Source of the DNA: Novosphingobium sp. FSW06-99
GTDB taxonomy: Bacteria; Pseudomonadota; Alphaproteobacteria; Sphingomonadales; Sphingomonadaceae
Length of the DNA: 64,000 nt
NCBI RefSeq assembly: GCF_001519065.1
Contig: NZ_KQ954255.1
Coordinates: forward strand, 252,870 to 316,869
Reading direction: 5' to 3'
The notes beneath the pieces were generated by a model that worked only from the letters and a program-made list of their open reading frames with translations, was not told the origin of the DNA and did not search any database. This document shows, in pieces, positions 48,540 to 57,003 of the stretch (its first letter is position 1; every line of letters begins with the position of its first letter). Both the position numbers and the translations under genes were made by a program.

Positions 48540-50660
48540 ATGTCTGACACGTCACCGCGTTTCGCACGCGCTGCGCTGGCGCGACTGTTGCGGCCGAAAT
48601 CGGTGGCGGTGGTCGGCGCCAGCGACAAGCCGGGCGCGCTTGGCGCGACGCTGATCACCAATCTCGATCGCGCCGGGTTTGCCGGTGACGTGTGGCCGAT
48701 CAATCCCAAGCGCGACACGATCGGCTCGCGTAAATGCCTGCCCGGCATTGCCGATCTGCCGATGGGTGTCGATGTCGCGGTGCTGGCGATCCCGCGTCCG
48801 GCGGTGCTCGACGCGGTGCGCGCGCTGGCCGCGCGTGGCGTCGGCGCGGCGATCGTGTTTTCCGCAGGCTTTGCCGAAGACGGTCCCGAGGGTCTGGCCG
48901 AACAGGCCGAAATTGCCGCTGTCGCCGATGCGGCGGGCATGGTGATCGAAGGGCCCAATTGCCTGGGCCTGGTCAATCATGTCGACAAGATCCCGCTGAC
49001 CTTTGTCGAAGCGTTCTGCGAGCCGCCCGCCGGGCGCCGTGCGGTGGGCGTGGTGTCACAATCAGGCGCGATGGCGGCGGTGGTCGGCACGGTGCTGATC
49101 GCGCGCGCGATCCCGACCAGCTTTTCGGTATCCACCGGCAACGAAGCGGTCAGCGGGGTCGAAGACTATGTCGACTGGCTGATTGATGATCCCGATACCC
49201 AGGTCATCGCGATGATCGTCGAAAGCTTTCGCAAACCCGCGCGGTTTTTGGCCGCCGCGCGGCGCGCACGCGCGGCGGGCAAGCCGATCGTGCTGCTGCA
49301 TCCCGGCACATCGAGCGCGGCACGCGAATCCGCCGCGACCCACACCGGGGCGATGGCGGGCGATTACCAGTTGATGCGCGCCAAAGTCGCGCGCGCCGGG
49401 GTGATTTTTGCCGAGACCTTGCAGGAACTGGGCGATCTGGCCGAATTGCTGGTGCGCTGCCCGGCGCTGGCGCGGCCTGACATTGCCGTGCTGGGCGAAT
49501 CCGGCGCGTTCAAGGCGATGGTGCTCGATCAGGCCGAACGGCTCGGCCTGCCGCTGACCGCGCTCGACAACGCCAACGCGCCCGCCTTGCGCGCGGCGTT
49601 ACCGCCGTTTGTGCCGGTCAGCAATCCGCTCGATCTGACCGCGCAAGGGCTCAGCCAGCCTTCGCTCTATACCCAGGTGATCACCGCGCTGCTCGATGAT
49701 GACCGGGTGGGGGCGGTTGTGGCCGGGATCATCCAGTCGGACCCCGCGACTGCGGACATCAAGGTGCCCGCGATCCTCGCCGCGCTCGATGGCCGCGCGC
49801 TGACCAAACCGATGATCTTTGCCGGGCTCGACGAAGGCGCGCGCATGCCCGACCACTATATCGCTGCCCTGCGCGCGCGGGGCGTGCCGTGGTTTCCCAC
49901 CACCGAGCGCGTGCTGGCGGCACTCGCCCGGCTGGGTTTGGCGCGTGGGCCCGCCGACGGTGCGGCAATTGCGCCGTTGCCGTTGCCCGCGTTGGCTGAC
50001 GAGGCGGGGGTGGTCCCCGAATATCGCGCAAAGGCGCTGCTCGCACCACTCGGCGTGCCGTTCCCCGCAGGCGCCTTTGCGGCCGATGCCGATGCTGCGG
50101 TCGCGGCTGCGCAAGGCCTGGGCTATCCGGTGGCGATGAAGGCACAGGCCAGCGCGCTCAGCCACAAAAGCGATGCGGGCGGGGTGATCCTCAATCTGGC
50201 CGATGACGATGCAGTGCGCGCGGCCTGGTATCGCATGCATGCCAGCGTTGCCGCCTATGACGCGACGATCGCGCTCGACGGTGTGCTGATCGAGGCGATG
50301 GGGCCGCGCGGCGTGGAAATGATCGTCGGCGGGCGCAACGATCCCGAATGGGGCGCGGTGGTGCTGGCCGGATTTGGCGGGGTGACCGCCGAAATCCTGC
50401 AGGACGTGCGCCTGTTCACCCCCGACATGACCGAGGCTGAAGTGATTGCCGATCTGGGCAAGCTGAAAAGCGCGGCGCTGCTGGCGGGCTGGCGCGGTGC
50501 GCCTGCGCTCGACGTGCCAGCACTGGCGCGGCTGATCGTGACGGTGGCGCGGCTGCTGGAAAGCGAACCCCGTCTGGCCGAACTCGATCTCAATCCGGTC
50601 ATCCTCTATCCTGCGGGCGAGGGCGTGATCGCGCTCGATGCGCTCATTTTCGCACAATAG
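48540..50660 (+). CDS. ferA: feruloyl-CoA synthetase (acyl-CoA synthetase, ADP-forming type)
   Basis: A 706-residue fusion of a CoA-binding domain (VAVVGASDKPGALGATLITNL), a succinyl-CoA-ligase-like middle part with the phospho-histidine loop (ATHTGAMAGDYQLM) and an ATP-grasp domain (YPVAMKAQASALSHKSDAGGVILNL, GPRGVEMIVGGRNDPEWGAVVLAGFGG). It activates ferulate and related hydroxycinnamates with ATP and CoA for FerB. GGAGA precedes the ATG. It forms one transcript with ferB and ends before a strong hairpin. Confidence 0.92.
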   Translation: MSDTSPRFARAALARLLRPKSVAVVGASDKPGALGATLITNLDRAGFAGDVWPINPKRDTIGSRKCLPGIADLPMGVDVAVLAIPRPAVLDAVRALAARGVGAAIVFSAGFAEDGPEGLAEQAEIAAVADAAGMVIEGPNCLGLVNHVDKIPLTFVEAFCEPPAGRRAVGVVSQSGAMAAVVGTVLIARAIPTSFSVSTGNEAVSGVEDYVDWLIDDPDTQVIAMIVESFRKPARFLAAARRARAAGKPIVLLHPGTSSAARESAATHTGAMAGDYQLMRAKVARAGVIFAETLQELGDLAELLVRCPALARPDIAVLGESGAFKAMVLDQAERLGLPLTALDNANAPALRAALPPFVPVSNPLDLTAQGLSQPSLYTQVITALLDDDRVGAVVAGIIQSDPATADIKVPAILAALDGRALTKPMIFAGLDEGARMPDHYIAALRARGVPWFPTTERVLAALARLGLARGPADGAAIAPLPLPALADEAGVVPEYRAKALLAPLGVPFPAGAFAADADAAVAAAQGLGYPVAMKAQASALSHKSDAGGVILNLADDDAVRAAWYRMHASVAAYDATIALDGVLIEAMGPRGVEMIVGGRNDPEWGAVVLAGFGGVTAEILQDVRLFTPDMTEAEVIADLGKLKSAALLAGWRGAPALDVPALARLIVTVARLLESEPRLAELDLNPVILYPAGEGVIALDALIFAQ

Positions 50661-50709
50661 ACCACGCGGGGGCGGTGCTGCGTTTGCGGCACAGATCTAC
50701 CAAACGGAC

Positions 50710-50740
50710 GGGGCGCGGCGAAGGCCGCGCCCCGTTTGGT
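50710..50740 (+). terminator. terminator of ferBA
   Basis: GGGGCGCGGC pairs perfectly with GCCGCGCCCC around GAAG and is followed by GTTTGGTTTG. The stem lies 50 bp after the ferA stop and can be extended by CAAAC/GTTTG. Confidence 0.75.
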
Positions 50741-50913
50741 TTGTACCAGAACGGTAAATGGGGTGACGGCCTCGTACGTCCCGAGATCCCGTTGACCGAG
50801 TGCTGCGGCTGACCGCATTGGCAAATCACGGCATGTCTCGGAACACGCTGTTTTTGCAGCGTTTGGGGTAAAAAGCCGGCCGCCATTTACGGGCCCGGTT
50901 CCCAACCAGCGCG

Positions 50914-50939
50914 AAAGATTGGTGACAGCAATCTTTTTT
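50914..50939 (+). terminator. isolated rho-independent terminator-like hairpin
   Basis: AAAGATTG pairs with CAATCTTT around GTGACAG and is followed by TTT. It lies about 180 bp upstream of the autotransporter and well past the ferA terminator, so it may end a small RNA or attenuate the leader. Confidence 0.55.
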
Positions 50940-51118
50940 CCGCCAGATTGGTGGAGATAACATCACATTTCAGAAATGTTTAATGAATATTAATCCGATG
51001 AAAACATCGGCAAGTGGTCTGACCCACTATTGAAAATTTGTTGCGGTCAAATAGACATGCCAACGATTTTTCGCGACTGCCGCGATTCGACCGACGTAAA
51101 TTACAGGGGCTATTACGT

Positions 51119-54100
51119 ATGTTGCGACTGAAGTCACAATTGATCGCCAGCACGGCAATCATCGGTATGTTCGCCATCGCGGGGACGGCGCAGGCGCAAA
51201 CCGCGCTGGTGGTTGCTGGCGGTGGCGGCGGTGCTGGTTATGAAGGTGTCAACGGGATCGGCGCGACAGTCAGCACATCGGGGGCGGATGGTACCGGTGG
51301 GGTTGCCGCAACGAGCGGCGCGGGCGGCACCGAAGGGTCGGGCGGAGGCGGTGGCACCGCAGGATTTACCGATGGCGGCGGCGGGGCCGGCTTTTTGGGC
51401 AACGGCGCCGACGGTTCGGGTGGACAGGCCAGCCAGGCCGGGCTTGGCGGCCAGTCTGCACCCACCTTTGCCGGTGGGCTTGGAGGGCAGAATTCGAACG
51501 GCCAACCTGCCGGCGGCTTTGGCGGCGGCGGCGGTGCCGGATTTCAGGGCGGCGGCGGCGGCGGCGGGTATTCGGGCGGCGGCGGCGGGTCGGGTGCTAC
51601 CGCAGGCGGCGGCGGGGGCGGCTCTTATGTCGCGGGTTCGCTGACGTCGGTGACGCTGACTGCCGACTATAACGGTTCGTCTGCGCAGGGTGTGAATGGC
51701 CTCAACGGCGAAGTGATCATTGGCACGACGACCTTTGATTATACCGGCACGATCGTTCAATATGTCGTGCCGACGACCGGGTCCTATCTGATCGAGGCCA
51801 TCGGCGCACAAGGCGGCGGCGGTGACATTGGCACCGTCGGCGGATATGGGGCGCTGGCATCGGGTTATGACCTGCTGACGGGTGGCACCACGCTGGATAT
51901 CGTAGTCGGCGGAGGTGGCCAGAACGGCAACTTTGGCGGCATCTGGGGCGGCGGCGGCGGTGGCGGCAGCTTCATCTATCTGGCCGCCGCGCCGGCAACG
52001 CCGATCGATACCAACGGGCCCTATCAGACGAGCGATCTGGGCACGACGGTCAACCCGGATTTTCAGGGTGGCACATTACAGGTCGTGCCGGGCGCGACCA
52101 CCGTTTCGAGCAATTTCACCGTTGAAGCCTATGTCGGCAACACCATCGATGCGATCGGCAACAACGCCAATTTTTCCGGTACGTTCACGGGTGCAGGCGG
52201 CCTGATCTTTACCGACAGCAGCAATCTGGGCAGCACGATCGTGCTGAGCAATGCGGGCGGCAATACTTATTCCGGCACGACCGAAGTCAGCGGCGCGACG
52301 CTGCAGGCTGGTGCGGTAAACGCCTTTTCGCCCAATTCCGCGGTGCAGCTCGACAATGTGGCGGGCACCGTGCTGGATCTGAACGGCTATAACCAGACGA
52401 TCAACGGCTTGTCCGGCGGCGGCGCACTGGGCGGCAATGTTCTGCTGAGCGCGGCGCTGGTCAACACCGGCGGCGGCACTTTTGCGGGCGTGATCTCGGG
52501 CAGCGGCAGCCTTGAACAGGCCGGCGGCGTCGAAGTCCTGTCGGGCGTGAACACGTATACCGGGCTCACCACGATCGATACCGGGGCAACCCTGGCATTG
52601 GCCGGCGCCGGATCGATCAGTGCCAGCGCGGTCGCGGCCAATGGCGCGTTCGACATTTCGGGCACCACGTCGGGTGCGTCGATCACCAGCCTGTCGGGCA
52701 GTGGCACGGTCGCGCTGGGTGGCCAGACGCTGACCCTGACCAGTGCGAGCGACACTTTTGCAGGCGTGATCGCCGATGGCGGCCTCAGCGGCGGCACGGG
52801 TGGGGCGCTGACCATCGCGGGCGGCTCGGAAACGCTGTCGGGTGCAAACACCTATACCGGCGCGACCACCATCAACACCGGGGCGACGCTGCTGCTGTCC
52901 GGCACGGGCAGCATCGCCGCATCGTCGGGGGTCCTCGCCAACGGGACGTTCGACATTTCGGGCACCACGTCGGGTGCGTCGATCACCAGCCTGTCGGGCA
53001 GCGGGGCGGTTGCTCTGGGTGGCCAGACGCTGATCCTGACCAACGCGAGCGGCACCTTTGCGGGCGTGATTGCCGACGGCGGCCTCAACGGCGGTACGGT
53101 CGGGGGGCTGACCATCGCGGGCGGCGCGCAGACGCTGTCGGGTGCAAACACCTATACCGGCACGACCAGCATCACCAGCGGCGCGACGCTGCTGCTGACC
53201 GGTACGGGCAGCATTGCCGCATCGACGTCCGACTTGGTCTATGGGACGCTTGATATCTCGGGCACCACGTCGGGGGCGTCGATCTCCAACCTGGTTGGCA
53301 CGGGCACGGTCGCACTGGGCAGCCAGACGCTGATCCTGACCCAGACGGACACGATCTTTCGCGGCGTGATCAGCGATGGTGGCCTTTATGGCGGCACCGG
53401 CGGGTCGCTGACGATCGCGGGTGGCATGCAAATTCTGTCTGGCGCGAATACCTACACCGGTGCGACCACCATCGCCACGAACGCCGGCCTGTTTCTGACA
53501 GGCAATGGCAGCATTGCGGCATCATCGAATGTCCTGGACGACGGTGTGTTCGACATTTCGAAGGCCAAGGCAGGTGTGTCGATCACCAGCCTGTCGGGCA
53601 ATGGTTCGGTCGGCCTGGGTGCCAAGACGCTGACGCTGACCAACGCGAGCGGCACGTTTGCGGGCGTGATTGCCGATGCCTCCATCTCTCGAGCCACGGG
53701 CGGGGCGCTGACCATCGCGGGCGGCTCGGAAACGCTGTCGGGTGCAAACACCTATACCGGCGCGACCACCATCAACACCGGGGCGACGCTGCTGCTGTCC
53801 GGCACCGGCAGCATCGCCGCATCGTCGGGGGTCCTTGTCAACGGGACGTTCGACATTTCGGGCACCACGTCGGGTGCGTCGATCACCACCCTTTCGGGCA
53901 GCGGGACGGTTGATCTGGGTGGCCAGACGCTGATCCTGACCAGTGCGAGCGACACGTTTGCGGGCGTGATTGCCGACGGCGGCCTCAACGGCGGCACGGG
54001 CGGTGGGCTGACCATCGCGGGCGGTTCGCAGACGTTGACGAGTGCAAACACCTATACCGGCGCGACCACTATCGCCAATGGCGCGACGCTGGCGCTGACC

Positions 54101-56272
54101 GGGACGGGCAGCATTGCCGCATCGTCGGGAGTCCTCGCCAACGGGACGTTCGACATTTCGGGCACCACGTCGGGTGCGTCGATCACCAGCCTGTCGGGCG
54201 GCGGTGCGGTTGCTCTGGGCGGCCAGACGCTGGTCCTGACCAAGGCGAGCGGCGCGTTTGCGGGCGTTATCGCCGATGGCGGCCTCAGCGGCGGCACGGG
54301 CGGAGCGCTGACCATCGCGCGCGGCTCTGAAGCGCTGTCTGGTGCAAACACCTATACCGGCGCGACCACCATCGCCAATGGCGCGACGCTGGCGCTGACC
54401 GGCAGCGGCAGTATCGCCGCATCTTCGGGCGTGGCGGCCAACGGTGTGTTCGATATTTCGGGCACCACTGCGGGTGCTTCGATCACCAGCTTGTCGGGCA
54501 GCGGCGCGGTCGCTCTGGGCAACCGGACGCTGACCGTGACCGATGCCGCCACCACCTTTTCCGGCGTGATCGCCGGATCAGGCGGGCTGACGGTTGCGGG
54601 CGGCACGCTGACGCTGACCGGCGACAACACCTATGCCGGGCTCACCTCGATCGGCAGCGGTGCAACGCTGCGGATCGGCACGGGCGGAACATCGGGCGCA
54701 GTGGCGGGTGACTTTGCCGACAATGGCACGCTGGTGTTCAACCGCAGCGACACCGTCACGATCACCGGCAATATCGGCGGGACGGGCGCCCTGACCCAGC
54801 TTGGCACCGGCACGCTGGTGCTGCTGGGCAAGGATACCGTTTCGGGCAAAGTGACGGTGGCATCGGGCACGCTGGAAGTGGGCAATGCGGCTACGCCGGG
54901 CGCGGTGCTCAATGCTTCGTCGGGCGGCGTGACGGTTGGTGCAGGGGCCACGCTGGAAGGCCACGGCACGATCCTGGGTGCGGTCACCAACACGGCAGGC
55001 GGTACGGTGCGGCCGGGTGGCAGCATCGGCACGCTGACCGTCGGCTCTTATGTCCAGGGCGCCAATTCGACTTTGGCGATCGAGGTTTCACCCACCCAGT
55101 CGTCGCTGTTGCAAGTGACCGGCACGGCCTCGATCGCGGGCACGGTTGCGGTGACGCTGGATCCGGGCACGTATGCCTCGCACGTCTATCCGATCCTGAC
55201 CGCCGCATCGGTCACCGGCACCTTCAGCACGCTGACGGCCAGCGGCGCGGCACTGCCGGGGCTGGTCTATGGCCTGTCCTATGCGCCAGCGGGCAACGAG
55301 GTCGATCTGGTGCTGGCATCGACCAAGGGCACTTCGGTCTATGGCGATGCGCTGTCTGCGGCGCTCGACAGCGCCGATGCCTATGCACGGACCGTGCTGG
55401 ACCACGGTGTGGACTGTGCGGGCGCCGACCAGGCCAGCGGCGGCACCGCCTGTGCCAGCAACGGCGTCTGGCTCAAGGCGCTGGGCAGCACGGGGGAAAC
55501 CGACAGCACCCCGCTGGCCAGTGGCTACAGCTTCAACCGGGGCGGCTTCATCGGCGGCATCGACCGTACGGTTGCCGCGGGGATCAAGCTGGGCGTCTCG
55601 TTCGGATGGCAGCACACCTCGACCAATTCGTTTGACTATGCGGCCAGTGCAAAAGTCGATCAGTATGACTTTGGCCTCTATACCAGTGTGCAACTGGGCG
55701 TGGCACGGATCGATGCCGACGGGTTCTATGGATCGTCGACCAACCACGTGACGCGTGACACCCAGGGCGGTGGCACCGCGCTCGCGCAGTTCAACGGTCG
55801 CGGCTATGGCGGGGCGGTGCGCCTGTCACTGCCGTTGAAGGACAGCGTGGCAACCCCGTTTGCCGAACTGCGCTGGACCCATCAGACGCGCGATGGCGTG
55901 ACCGAAAGCGGGGTCGGCGCGCTCGATTTCGGGATCGCCCGGCAATCGCACGACGATGGCCATGCGATTGCCGGCCTGCGCATCGCGCCGGTCTATAGCG
56001 CTGGCGCCGGATCGATCACGCCGCATCTGGAAATCGGCGTGGATCAGCAGATCGGCCAGACCGACCGCACGGTCTATGGCACCTTGGCCAGCGTGACCGG
56101 GGCCAACTTTGCCGGTGCGGCGGTCAGCGCCGCGCGCACGGCGGCGCTGGTCAAGCTGGGCTTCAACGCGCAGACCAGCCGTTCGATCGAATTCTTCGGC
56201 GATATCGACTGGAAATACAGCGACAACCACAACGAGGGCACGGCCAACATCGGGCTGCGCGCGCGGTTCTGA
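51119..56272 (+). CDS. giant autotransporter adhesin with glycine-rich head and tandem passenger repeats
   Basis: About 1717 residues. A Sec signal (LKSQLIASTAIIGMFAIAGTAQAQ) is followed by a glycine-rich head to about residue 320. That head carries GGGGGGYSGGGGGSG-type stretches and a YVVPTTGSYLIEAIGAQGGGG segment resembling the Gly-rich domain of ALK-type proteins. A beta-helical passenger holds seven 100-residue repeats (NTYTGATTI, FDISGTTSGASI, TFAGVIADGG). The last ~310 residues form an autotransporter beta-barrel ending in IGLRARF with a terminal Phe. The passenger would be displayed at the surface. The start is ATG 51119 (AGGGG upstream); the frame opens earlier at 51038. Confidence 0.9.
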   Translation: MLRLKSQLIASTAIIGMFAIAGTAQAQTALVVAGGGGGAGYEGVNGIGATVSTSGADGTGGVAATSGAGGTEGSGGGGGTAGFTDGGGGAGFLGNGADGSGGQASQAGLGGQSAPTFAGGLGGQNSNGQPAGGFGGGGGAGFQGGGGGGGYSGGGGGSGATAGGGGGGSYVAGSLTSVTLTADYNGSSAQGVNGLNGEVIIGTTTFDYTGTIVQYVVPTTGSYLIEAIGAQGGGGDIGTVGGYGALASGYDLLTGGTTLDIVVGGGGQNGNFGGIWGGGGGGGSFIYLAAAPATPIDTNGPYQTSDLGTTVNPDFQGGTLQVVPGATTVSSNFTVEAYVGNTIDAIGNNANFSGTFTGAGGLIFTDSSNLGSTIVLSNAGGNTYSGTTEVSGATLQAGAVNAFSPNSAVQLDNVAGTVLDLNGYNQTINGLSGGGALGGNVLLSAALVNTGGGTFAGVISGSGSLEQAGGVEVLSGVNTYTGLTTIDTGATLALAGAGSISASAVAANGAFDISGTTSGASITSLSGSGTVALGGQTLTLTSASDTFAGVIADGGLSGGTGGALTIAGGSETLSGANTYTGATTINTGATLLLSGTGSIAASSGVLANGTFDISGTTSGASITSLSGSGAVALGGQTLILTNASGTFAGVIADGGLNGGTVGGLTIAGGAQTLSGANTYTGTTSITSGATLLLTGTGSIAASTSDLVYGTLDISGTTSGASISNLVGTGTVALGSQTLILTQTDTIFRGVISDGGLYGGTGGSLTIAGGMQILSGANTYTGATTIATNAGLFLTGNGSIAASSNVLDDGVFDISKAKAGVSITSLSGNGSVGLGAKTLTLTNASGTFAGVIADASISRATGGALTIAGGSETLSGANTYTGATTINTGATLLLSGTGSIAASSGVLVNGTFDISGTTSGASITTLSGSGTVDLGGQTLILTSASDTFAGVIADGGLNGGTGGGLTIAGGSQTLTSANTYTGATTIANGATLALTGTGSIAASSGVLANGTFDISGTTSGASITSLSGGGAVALGGQTLVLTKASGAFAGVIADGGLSGGTGGALTIARGSEALSGANTYTGATTIANGATLALTGSGSIAASSGVAANGVFDISGTTAGASITSLSGSGAVALGNRTLTVTDAATTFSGVIAGSGGLTVAGGTLTLTGDNTYAGLTSIGSGATLRIGTGGTSGAVAGDFADNGTLVFNRSDTVTITGNIGGTGALTQLGTGTLVLLGKDTVSGKVTVASGTLEVGNAATPGAVLNASSGGVTVGAGATLEGHGTILGAVTNTAGGTVRPGGSIGTLTVGSYVQGANSTLAIEVSPTQSSLLQVTGTASIAGTVAVTLDPGTYASHVYPILTAASVTGTFSTLTASGAALPGLVYGLSYAPAGNEVDLVLASTKGTSVYGDALSAALDSADAYARTVLDHGVDCAGADQASGGTACASNGVWLKALGSTGETDSTPLASGYSFNRGGFIGGIDRTVAAGIKLGVSFGWQHTSTNSFDYAASAKVDQYDFGLYTSVQLGVARIDADGFYGSSTNHVTRDTQGGGTALAQFNGRGYGGAVRLSLPLKDSVATPFAELRWTHQTRDGVTESGVGALDFGIARQSHDDGHAIAGLRIAPVYSAGAGSITPHLEIGVDQQIGQTDRTVYGTLASVTGANFAGAAVSAARTAALVKLGFNAQTSRSIEFFGDIDWKYSDNHNEGTANIGLRARF
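52541..54640 (+). repeat. seven tandem 300-bp repeats in the autotransporter gene
   Basis: The phrase AACACCTATACCGG and its variants recurs at exactly 300-bp steps (near 52543, 52844, 53144, 53444, 53744, 54044, 54344). The last unit is about 20 bp short. Units beginning near 52849 and 53749 differ by only a few bases over most of their length, which points to recent duplication or gene conversion. Confidence 0.92.
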
Positions 56273-56605
56273 TCACTGGCGCAACAGGGTGAAGCGCCAC
56301 AAGGCCCCGGCGCGAACTTCGACGGCGCGGCGAAAGCCGCGCCGTTCCAGTTCATGGGCGATCATCACATAATCGCTCCACGTGCTGACGCCGTCGATCC
56401 GCCGCGCGCCTGCAAGCCCGCTGCGGATGCGCGCCCAATGCGCCCGCCGTTCGTCGACGAGATCGATGAGGCGATCGGCAGGCGCCGGACCGGCGGCAAA
56501 GCGGCTGTCGTGGATCGCCACATCGGCGACCGGCACCGCGCGGGCGAGCGGCACAAGTCCGGCCAGCAGGCCACCCTTGATCAGCGTCCGACGCGCCAGC
56601 CTCAC
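56273..56605 (-). CDS. small Tat-signal protein, unknown function
   Basis: 110 residues from GTG 56605 with GGGAGGGG upstream. The N-terminus ARRTLIKGGLLAGLVPLARA matches a twin-arginine export signal. The mature part (HDSRFAAGPAPADRLIDLVDE, STWSDYVMIAHELERRGFRRAVEV) has no known motif. The GTG overlaps the cytochrome c stop by 4 bp (GTGA), and it is the third gene of the flavocytochrome unit. It may help export or assembly of the cofactor-loaded flavoprotein, which has no signal of its own; this is a guess. Confidence 0.7.
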   Translation of the reverse strand: MRLARRTLIKGGLLAGLVPLARAVPVADVAIHDSRFAAGPAPADRLIDLVDERRAHWARIRSGLAGARRIDGVSTWSDYVMIAHELERRGFRRAVEVRAGALWRFTLLRQ

Positions 56606-57003
56606 TTGCCCCTCCCGAGCCAGGTGGCGATGCTGGCCAGCTCGGCATCGGTGACATCGACGCGCGTCTGCGGCGGCATCGCCCCTTTGCCCATGCGCAC
56701 GATCGCCCGGACATAGCCTGCGGTCAGATCGTCGCGGTTGGCCAGCAGGGCGCTGGCCGGGCTGGCACCGACGGCCAGCCGCTGCTTGACCAGCAGATTG
56801 GTGCCCATGCCAAAAGTCAGGTGGCAATATCCGCAATGGTTTTCGAACAGCGCCTTGCCATCGCGCCCCGGTGCCAGCCGGTCGCCCGGCGGGGCAGGCG
56901 CGCGCATCTGATAGGGGGGCAGCGGCGGCGGATCGGCCAGCACCATGCCCGCCTGGGCCAGCGTCAGCGCGGCGCCCAGCGCCCAACGTGCAATCGGTGT
57001 CAT
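56602..57003 (-). CDS. c-type cytochrome partner of the flavoprotein
   Basis: 133 residues. A signal peptide (WALGAALTLAQAGMVLA) is followed by a class I cytochrome c fold with haem site CGYCH and the likely sixth-ligand methionine in KGAMPPQTR. It ends VTDAELASIATWLG. It matches the electron-accepting subunit of p-cresol methylhydroxylase and eugenol hydroxylase-like flavocytochromes. The start overlaps the flavoprotein stop (ATGA). Confidence 0.88.
   Translation of the reverse strand: MTPIARWALGAALTLAQAGMVLADPPPLPPYQMRAPAPPGDRLAPGRDGKALFENHCGYCHLTFGMGTNLLVKQRLAVGASPASALLANRDDLTAGYVRAIVRMGKGAMPPQTRVDVTDAELASIATWLGRGK

Larger units (their letters stand above)
50661..51118. other. intergenic stretch ferA-autotransporter
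   Basis: It holds the ferA terminator (50710-50740), a second separate terminator-like hairpin (50914-50939), an ACGCTG/CAGCGT hairpin near 50845 and CCGATG/CATCGG at 50995-51010. The right part is AT-rich and must contain the autotransporter promoter and leader. No protein gene is supported. Confidence 0.5.

Noticed and set aside
52852..54351. A ladder of ~99-codon minus-strand frames at exact 300-bp spacing
   Set aside because: The regular spacing is a by-product of the tandem repeats in the autotransporter gene on the plus strand, not a set of genes.
52541..54640. CRISPR-like array, because of the regular repeats
   Set aside because: Repeats are 300 bp long, contiguous, in frame and coding. 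There are no short repeats with unique spacers, and no cas genes occur.
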